From Candidatus Saccharimonadota bacterium (GTDB taxonomy: Bacteria; Patescibacteriota; Saccharimonadia; Saccharimonadales; 2-12-FULL-41-12), in the NCBI GenBank assembly GCA_022842995.1, contig JALHOM010000009.1:18235-57817 (forward strand): a stretch of 39,583 nt of DNA, read 5' to 3'. The stretch's first letter is position 1. Each line of letters starts with the position of its first letter. Of the stretch, positions 34,469 through 39,583 are shown piece after piece. The notes under the pieces were generated by a model. The model saw only the letters and a list, made by a program, of their open reading frames with translations, was not told where the DNA came from and ran no database searches. Made by a program: the position numbers and the translations under genes.

Positions 34469-35692
34469 TCATGCCCTCGCAAGATCTTCACCAATCGACT
34501 GATACGTCTTGACGATATCTTGGGCCACACTGTCGCTCGATAAATACCGTGCCCACAGCTCTTCCCATAAACGTTTCTTGCCATATGTGCGTGCACCAAC
34601 TCCATGATCATGCCGATTAGCTGCGTTGATGACTACATCTAGTACGTTAAGCGATACGGGCTGATTGTTTCCAGAGACGAAAACGCTATAATCAAGCTCT
34701 TTCCAATATTCAAAACGGGGATCTAGCGAGACCAGAACCGCCAGTGGCCAGTCTGCCTGGAAATCGTCGGCCATAACATGAGGCTGCTCAACACTTGCCA
34801 AAAAGTCCTCGTTGCCAACCAGATGTCGATGAATACTATTCCAGCCGATATCGCTGAGCTTCAATGAAGTAGCCAACACACCCTCTTGTGCCACCTGGGC
34901 CAAGAATTCACCAAACTTTTTGTGAGTGCTGAGGAGCCTGTAAAACGCGCTGCGACTCCTGATTTCGCTTACCGCGTCCAAGGTCAGTAAAGTAAGCGCC
35001 AAAACATCCAATGGGAATCTGTATTTTGGTGAATGCAAAATAACCGTTGCTGTCTCGTGATGAGTAAAGCATATTTGACGCGTCGGGAATCCCGCTTTAT
35101 GCAGCTTTTCGACCCGCGCCGAGCTCACAACAGAAAGATTTATTGGTTCGAGGTCAAAATCCAGCGGCGCTATTTTTTTATACTTTGCGTAAAAGCGCTT
35201 ATTCCAATCGGCCGACTCGAGTTGATTGGCCAAAAGTAAAATCTCGCTTGGTGAATTACGTTTTAGCATAGAATCAACCGAGCGCAGACCCAAGACTTTC
35301 ATGACGTGCTTTGGCGGCTGCTTGGTCAGCAAGCTTCGTAACAAAGCTGGTCGCATAGCCCATGCTTTCTTATGTTTCAGTTGCTTGAGAGACCACTTCA
35401 CAACCTTGTTCGTCATTTCTTCGGGAGTGTGGTTGGGCGTAATGCCAATTATATCAGCGAGCCACTGGTTGTCCTGCCGAGCCCGCTCCTGCAGCGCGAA
35501 ATAAAGCTCGCTAGAAATGGTGTCGGTAGGGTCAAGGCCAAGTTCGCTCACCGCCGCCGTTGCCCGAATGCGCATATCCGAATAGAGCTTTAAATCATGG
35601 CCAGCCCTCCCCGTACGAGCTTCCCACTGCTCGACCATATGCTTAAAGGCCAGGCTATCTATATCTAGAATGTCAGCTAATACTTTGGCCAC
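34469..35692 (-). CDS. Unrecognised 407-residue soluble protein
   Basis: I recognise no domain. The protein has no signal peptide or membrane helix and looks alpha-helical throughout. It has basic patches (KWSLKQLKHKKAW, KRFYAKYKKIAPL) and a His-rich segment around ICFTHHETATVILHSPKYRFP. Near the C-terminus AANRHDHGVGARTYGKKRLW is compositionally distinctive. The start is GTG at 35692, with AAGGA seven bases upstream. It lies 61 bp after the PfkB kinase gene on the same strand and probably shares its transcript. Codon use looks like its neighbours, so there is no sign of recent transfer. It may be a lineage-specific family. Confidence 0.7.
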   Translation of the reverse strand: MAKVLADILDIDSLAFKHMVEQWEARTGRAGHDLKLYSDMRIRATAAVSELGLDPTDTISSELYFALQERARQDNQWLADIIGITPNHTPEEMTNKVVKWSLKQLKHKKAWAMRPALLRSLLTKQPPKHVMKVLGLRSVDSMLKRNSPSEILLLANQLESADWNKRFYAKYKKIAPLDFDLEPINLSVVSSARVEKLHKAGFPTRQICFTHHETATVILHSPKYRFPLDVLALTLLTLDAVSEIRSRSAFYRLLSTHKKFGEFLAQVAQEGVLATSLKLSDIGWNSIHRHLVGNEDFLASVEQPHVMADDFQADWPLAVLVSLDPRFEYWKELDYSVFVSGNNQPVSLNVLDVVINAANRHDHGVGARTYGKKRLWEELWARYLSSDSVAQDIVKTYQSIGEDLARA

Positions 35693-35753
35693 AAGGACGT
35701 TCCTTCTTTTGCCGGTTGCATATTCTTTTTAGTCAAAGGTTTCTGGTGGATAG

Positions 35754-36758
35754 TTAAATTCGTTCTGGCTTGTACCAGTCTGGGGCACTCTGCAATAATC
35801 CCGCAAGCTCGCGCTCTGTCAATAAACCAGCCTGCGCACCAACGTGCTGAACAACGTTCATAGAGCTAATCGGCGCCCATTGCAATGCACCATCAACCGT
35901 ATTCCCCTTGATAACTGCCGCAACGAACGTCGATGTAAAGGCATCGCCAGCTCCAGTTCTTTCAACGGGTGGCTTCGGATCAGGATAGATCGGCATTTTA
36001 AAGCGATTTTGACCATCTGAAGCATAACTGCCCTTCGGACCATCGCTAATTAGAACTATCTTTGGACCAAGATCATGCAGTCTGTTGAACAAGTCGTGAA
36101 TGTCGTCGTAATTTCCGCCCGTTATAAAGACCGCTTCTTCCCTGTTGACGGCCACCAGTTCGGCACGCCTATAAACATGGCCGAGTCGTTCAATGCCGGC
36201 CTGCATCTGGAAGGTTCCCGGCTGGAAGGCAAGCTTAATCTCGGGATGTCGCTCCAGCGACTCGATCATTTCGTCATGATAATCAAGGGCGTGCTCAGAA
36301 ATCGAACTAAAATAAATCCACTTCGGCATTTCGTGCTTTCTGAAATGTGGCCACCTGTAGTCATACTCTTCGTGCTTGATTAGTATCGTGCGCTCTTCTT
36401 TGTACCAAAGAACGTAATGGTAATTGCTCACTTTTTTAGGGTTAATCCTTACGAAGCGCGTATCAACGTCTAACTTATCAAGGGTATGAATAATATCTCG
36501 GCCAGCCGAATCTCCACCGACATTAGAAATCAAGCCGCAATTAAGTCCTAATTTTGCGAAGTTAACCGAGGCATTCGCCGCGTTTCCGACTGCATTAATA
36601 ACTTCTGAGTGATCAAAAGGAATTTTGGTAGCAAATGGCATGGACAACACCGGCCCATCATGAGACTCAGAAACCTCCGCACGATCATCTAAAAGTTTAA
36701 TAAACGCATCAGTTACGACGTCGCCCACACATAGGACATCAACTTGAGAAGTACTCAT
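35754..36758 (-). CDS. PfkB-family sugar/nucleoside kinase
   Basis: The 334-residue protein has both ribokinase-family signatures. The N-terminal one is VGNAANASVNFAKLGLN...GLISNVGGDSAGRDI (about 56-90). The C-terminal one is ERTGAGDAFTSTFVAAVIKG (about 270), with the catalytic Asp in GAGDAF. The phosphate-binding and sugar-binding residues appear intact, but the substrate (fructose-6-phosphate, ribose, adenosine or other) cannot be assigned. Its position next to aldolase and transketolase genes fits sugar-phosphate metabolism. AGGGG lies near the ATG. Copy B of the 7-bp-period repeat occupies its upstream region. Confidence 0.88.
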   Translation of the reverse strand: MSTSQVDVLCVGDVVTDAFIKLLDDRAEVSESHDGPVLSMPFATKIPFDHSEVINAVGNAANASVNFAKLGLNCGLISNVGGDSAGRDIIHTLDKLDVDTRFVRINPKKVSNYHYVLWYKEERTILIKHEEYDYRWPHFRKHEMPKWIYFSSISEHALDYHDEMIESLERHPEIKLAFQPGTFQMQAGIERLGHVYRRAELVAVNREEAVFITGGNYDDIHDLFNRLHDLGPKIVLISDGPKGSYASDGQNRFKMPIYPDPKPPVERTGAGDAFTSTFVAAVIKGNTVDGALQWAPISSMNVVQHVGAQAGLLTERELAGLLQSAPDWYKPERI

Positions 36759-36806
36759 CTACCACCCCTTGGTTTTTATTATGCTTATGCCTTATATTGT
36801 GCCACA

Positions 36807-37104
36807 GGAATTGGAAATTTGGAACTTGGAAATTTGGAATTAGTAGTGAGTCATGAGACATGAGTTATGAGTTAAGATTCGCCTCCGGCGAAAAAGGTAG
36901 GATAGTAGCTAGCACTAGTATCTAGTAACTAGTAGCTAGATTCTTGGAGTTACTCTTGTCTCTTGACTCTTATCTCATGACTCTAAATTAGGAATTCGAA
37001 ATTAGAAATTTGAAATTGGCAGTAACCCAAAAATCGCTATTGCCAACCACAACCGAATAAAACATACTCAGCTAATTCCTAATTTCTATTTTCTAATTCC
37101 TAAC
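36807..37104 (-). repeat. Composite 7-bp-period repeat element, copy B (inverted relative to copy A)
   Basis: This fills the 334-bp gap between the PfkB gene and the aldolase stop. Read on the minus strand it follows copy A: TTAGGAA/TAGAAA-type units; AGCTGAGTATG (37073-37063); GGTTGGCAATAGC (37048-37036); CGAATTCCTAATTTAGAGT (36998-36980); GAGTCAA-like and CTAGCTA-like 7-bp units; hairpin TTCGCC-GGA-GGCGAA (36892-36878); then CTCATGA-like units. It ends with extra TTCCAAA-like units (to 36807) not seen in copy A. The last codons and stop of the aldolase gene lie within its first units. No ORF or RNA gene was found. Confidence 0.9.
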
Positions 37105-38010
37105 CTGGGCTTTGCCCGCGCTACCGAAAGCATCGATCTTTGTCTCGACGACGACCTGCACCGCAGCTATAACTTCGTCCATCAGTTTAATGACAGCAAA
37201 CTCATCAGGGTTTTCATCTAACACCTTTTCGAGAGTGTTTCTAAAGGCCACACGCATATCTGAATTAATATTTATTTTGGAAACACCAATCTTAGCAGCA
37301 CTCACAAAATAGTGCTCTGGGGTTCCGCTACCGCCATGAAGGCTGATATTGCATTCAAGCGTGTCGCGAAGGCGCTGGAGCAACTCCAAGTCCAAGACTT
37401 TTGGAACGGGATATTTCCCATGCAAATTACCAACGGCTGCCGCATAGGTGTCTATACCGGTTGCTTCCACGAAAGCCAAAGAACCCTCAGGCGTGGAAAA
37501 TGTCTTCTTGATTTCTTCGTAGTCAATATTTTCTTTATGAACGTTCGAACTACCCCCAAAATAATGCGGTTCGCTCTCTACCAACGCACCCGTCAACTTG
37601 GCGTATTCGACTATCTGGCGAGTTTCGGCAATGATTTCTTCTTCCGAGGCGTCATGTCGAGCTTGGGAAATATCAATATGGATAAATTCAAAACCGGCTT
37701 CTATGCCGGCAATAGCGTCGGCCACAGTTGGACTATGGTCGAGATTGATATACATTTCTACGCCGTGGGAAACTTTGTAGTTGTCCACCATATCGCGTAT
37801 GTTGTCCAGGCCAAGAGCGTCTACCTCACCCTTGCTGAGCTCTACCATAAGTGGGGATTTTTTAGCCTGCGCGGCAGCGACTACCGCCTTCAGAGTTTCT
37901 TGGTTATCTAAGTTGAAGGCCCCAACGGCAAATTTCTCAGCCCGTGCTCGCTTCATCAAATCTCGAGCATCACTACAATTTTGTCGCATTTCGCGTAAGG
38001 TTAGAGGCAT
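37093..38010 (-). CDS. fba: Class II fructose-bisphosphate aldolase
   Basis: The zinc enzyme cleaves fructose-1,6-bisphosphate to two triose phosphates. The 305 residues show VEMYINLDHSPTVADAI with the Asp/His zinc and catalytic residues. Further hallmarks are FEFIHIDISQ, VESEPHYFGGSS, YAAAVGNLHGKYP, ISLHGGSGTP and GVSKININSDMRVAF. The final residues (VRN) and the TAG stop are written in the first units of repeat copy B, so the C-terminus may have been reshaped by the element. A modest GGTGGG precedes the ATG at 38010. It is 59 bp from the transketolase genes on the same strand. Confidence 0.94.
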   Translation of the reverse strand: MPLTLREMRQNCSDARDLMKRARAEKFAVGAFNLDNQETLKAVVAAAQAKKSPLMVELSKGEVDALGLDNIRDMVDNYKVSHGVEMYINLDHSPTVADAIAGIEAGFEFIHIDISQARHDASEEEIIAETRQIVEYAKLTGALVESEPHYFGGSSNVHKENIDYEEIKKTFSTPEGSLAFVEATGIDTYAAAVGNLHGKYPVPKVLDLELLQRLRDTLECNISLHGGSGTPEHYFVSAAKIGVSKININSDMRVAFRNTLEKVLDENPDEFAVIKLMDEVIAAVQVVVETKIDAFGSAGKAQVRN

Positions 38011-38069
38011 AATCCCACCGTTTAATTATTGATATCTTACGTATATTCTAACTTGTTAGCACAAGCGGT

Positions 38070-39041
38070 TCAACCAATCATCTGATGAACTGCAAAGGTT
38101 ATGTGTTTTGCCGTTAGTCCAAAATGCTCCAAGAGTTCATCTGGCGACCCTGACTCGCCGAAACGGTCTACGATCCCCATGCGTTTAACGGGCACCGGTA
38201 AATGCTCTGATAATTGTTCGCAGATAGCACCGCCCAGCCCGCCGTTTATCTGAGCTTCTTCTATCGTTATGGCTCGACCGGTCTTTTGAACCGAAGACAG
38301 AATCGTGGCTGAATCAAGCGGCTTAATAGTCGGTACATGCACAACCTCGGCGTCAATCCCATCTTTGGCAAGCTTTTCGGCCGCCACCAAGGCCTGATAC
38401 GTCATGGTGCCTGTTGCAATAAGACTAATGTGCGCACCCGATCTTAGAACGTATGCTTTTCCGATTTCGAAAGGTGCTTCAGGATAAGTAAAAACCGGCG
38501 TGGCTTCACGAGCCAGTCGTAAATATGCAGGACGCGGGTCTTTAGCGAGGGCAATCGTCGCCTTCTCGGCCTCGATACTATCTGCCGGAATAACAACGAC
38601 CATATTTGGCAAAACCCTCATGAGCGCAATATCCTCGAGCATCTGATGCGTTGCTCCATCAGGGCCAACACTGATTCCAGCATGTGAACCAACAATTTTC
38701 ACCGGACGATCATTCAAACAAATCGTGGTTCGAATTTGTTCCCAGTTACGTCCAGGACTAAATGCAGCGTAGCTACTGACAAAAGGTATTTTGCCCTGAG
38801 CAGCCAAGCCCGAACCAACGGTAACCAGGTTTTGCTCGGCAATCCCAATCTCAATATATCGACCAGGAAAAGCGTCTTTAAAGAAATTCATCTGCGTAGA
38901 ATCAGTTAGATCAGCACAAGCAGCAACAACATTTTCGTTTAATTCACCCGCCTTAACAAGGCCTTTGCCGAAGCCCTTTCTGATAGGTTCCTTGGCTACA
39001 TCGGTGGCCATAAAATTATCAATCACCATACGATTACTCAT
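38070..39041 (-). CDS. Transketolase, C-terminal subunit (pyrimidine-binding and C-terminal domains)
   Basis: The 323 residues correspond to the second half of transketolase, which moves two-carbon units between sugar phosphates with thiamine diphosphate. GIAEQNLVTVGSGLAAQGKIPF contains the catalytic Glu of the pyrimidine domain. SHAGISVGPDGATHQMLEDIALM and RLAREATPVF follow, and the C-terminal domain has IEEAQINGGLGGAICE and VDRFGESGSPDELLEHFG. The start overlaps the end of the N-terminal subunit gene by 8 bp, a common arrangement for split transketolases. Confidence 0.95.
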   Translation of the reverse strand: MSNRMVIDNFMATDVAKEPIRKGFGKGLVKAGELNENVVAACADLTDSTQMNFFKDAFPGRYIEIGIAEQNLVTVGSGLAAQGKIPFVSSYAAFSPGRNWEQIRTTICLNDRPVKIVGSHAGISVGPDGATHQMLEDIALMRVLPNMVVVIPADSIEAEKATIALAKDPRPAYLRLAREATPVFTYPEAPFEIGKAYVLRSGAHISLIATGTMTYQALVAAEKLAKDGIDAEVVHVPTIKPLDSATILSSVQKTGRAITIEEAQINGGLGGAICEQLSEHLPVPVKRMGIVDRFGESGSPDELLEHFGLTAKHITFAVHQMIG

Positions 39042-39583
39042 GTTCGCTCCGAATCTTTCCGCCTAAGGTACGTAGTTCGTGGAGGGCTTTCTTGGCCTCT
39101 TCATGATTTGGCGGCTTACCGTGCCAAGCGTATTGAAATTCCATAAAATCAACACCTTTTCCGGGAATGGTCTGAGCGATAATCGCCACTGGCCTATTCA
39201 CAATCGCGCGAGCCAAAGCACAGGTTTCGATAAAGGCCTCGATATTATTGCCATCAACTTCCAAAACGTGCCAGCCAAAGGCCTCCCATTTATCCCGCAA
39301 GTTTTCAAGTGGCATAACCATCTCAGTTGGACCGTCGATCTGGATGTTATTGCGGTCAATAATACCGATGATGTTGCCAAGTTTGTATTTACCGGCCAAC
39401 ATAGCCGCTTCCCAAATATTGCCTTCATTAAGCTCACCGTCGCCCATAACAACATAAACCCAGCGGTGAATCTGTTTATTTATATTCATTGCCAGAGCCA
39501 TTCCGCAGGCTTGGCTGAGGCCACAGCCCAAAGGACCCTAGTATTCTCCAGTCCGGGTAATTTGGTTCGCTCAGGGTGTCCTT
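39034..39583 (-). CDS. Transketolase, N-terminal subunit, partial and frameshifted at the window edge
   Basis: The ThDP-binding half of transketolase. VMGDGELNEGNIWEAAMLAGKY (GDG...N motif) and GIIDRNNIQIDGP bind ThDP-Mg, and the C-terminus reaches HELRTLGGKIRSEHE. The long frame begins only at 39531, with a TAG just upstream at 39538-39540. Bases 39583-39540 in another frame read GHPERTKLPGLENT, the expected preceding sequence, which should run on into GPLGCGLSQACGMALA. Two bases (39538-39539) stand where a codon is expected, so one base is missing, or two are extra. This is either an error near a contig end or a real frameshift; the gene also continues beyond the window. Confidence 0.88.

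Noticed and set aside
1-39583. Alternative genetic code (UGA as Gly, as in Gracilibacteria/Absconditabacteria)
   Set aside because: Genes such as the one between gatA and gatB end at TGA in ATGA overlaps, and full-length proteins need no in-frame TGA.

Overview
This 39.6 kb window looks like a chromosomal segment of a small-genome bacterium of the Patescibacteria/CPR group, most likely Saccharibacteria (TM7). That placement is inferred from the gene set and its arrangement: a ClpC/RadA/YacL cluster under CIRCE control, a transketolase split into two subunit genes, a malic enzyme, GatCAB with an extra gene inside it, a PilB ATPase, a CAP-domain protein, and many short membrane proteins without recognisable families. 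ATGA start/stop overlaps show that UGA is a stop codon, which argues against the Gracilibacteria/Absconditabacteria code. Both window ends cut genes: a class A penicillin-binding protein on the left and transketolase on the right.

Layout. 1-1500: 3' part of a penicillin-binding protein (+). 1629-7245 (-): clpC, a membrane-anchored HExxH protein, radA and a short YacL-like PIN/TRAM protein, with a perfect CIRCE operator before clpC and a second promoter after it. 7346-9914 (-): nusA with an unknown anchored protein, and another unknown membrane protein. 10007-12583 (+): M1 aminopeptidase. 12606-14132 (-): yraN, rnhB and rplS. 14133-14496: a repeat element built on a 7-bp period. 14497-16812 (+): malic enzyme and an MFS transporter. 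16951-17619 (-): an alpha/beta hydrolase. 17623-18270: a gene-free stretch with two related hairpins, one a perfect 42-bp palindrome followed by a T run. 18271-19869 (-): pilB. 19926-21366 (+): a SpoU/TrmH methyltransferase and a CAP-domain protein. 21407-25054 (-): dnaE. 25162-30313 (-): gatC, gatA, an unknown gene, gatB, galU, and two small membrane proteins. 30456-33680 (-): a multi-TM protein and uvrB. 33732-33839: remnant of an ABC transporter gene. 33850-36758 (-): a LOG-like Rossmann protein, an unrecognised 407-residue protein and a PfkB kinase. 36759-37092: a second copy of the 7-bp-period element. 37093-39583 (-): fructose-bisphosphate aldolase and the two transketolase subunits.

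The genes cover stress proteolysis and DNA repair (ClpC, RadA, UvrB, RNase HII, DnaE), translation (L19, NusA, GatCAB), the envelope (PBP, PilB, CAP, GalU) and central carbon metabolism (aldolase, transketolase, PfkB, malic enzyme). The most unusual content is non-coding. Two copies of a composite repeat share an ordered core but expand in 7-bp units, and both face the start of a carbon-metabolism gene. A candidate small RNA ends in a 42-bp palindrome. Many first-of-unit genes have a -10 hexamer only 6-12 nt before the start codon, which points to leaderless mRNAs.
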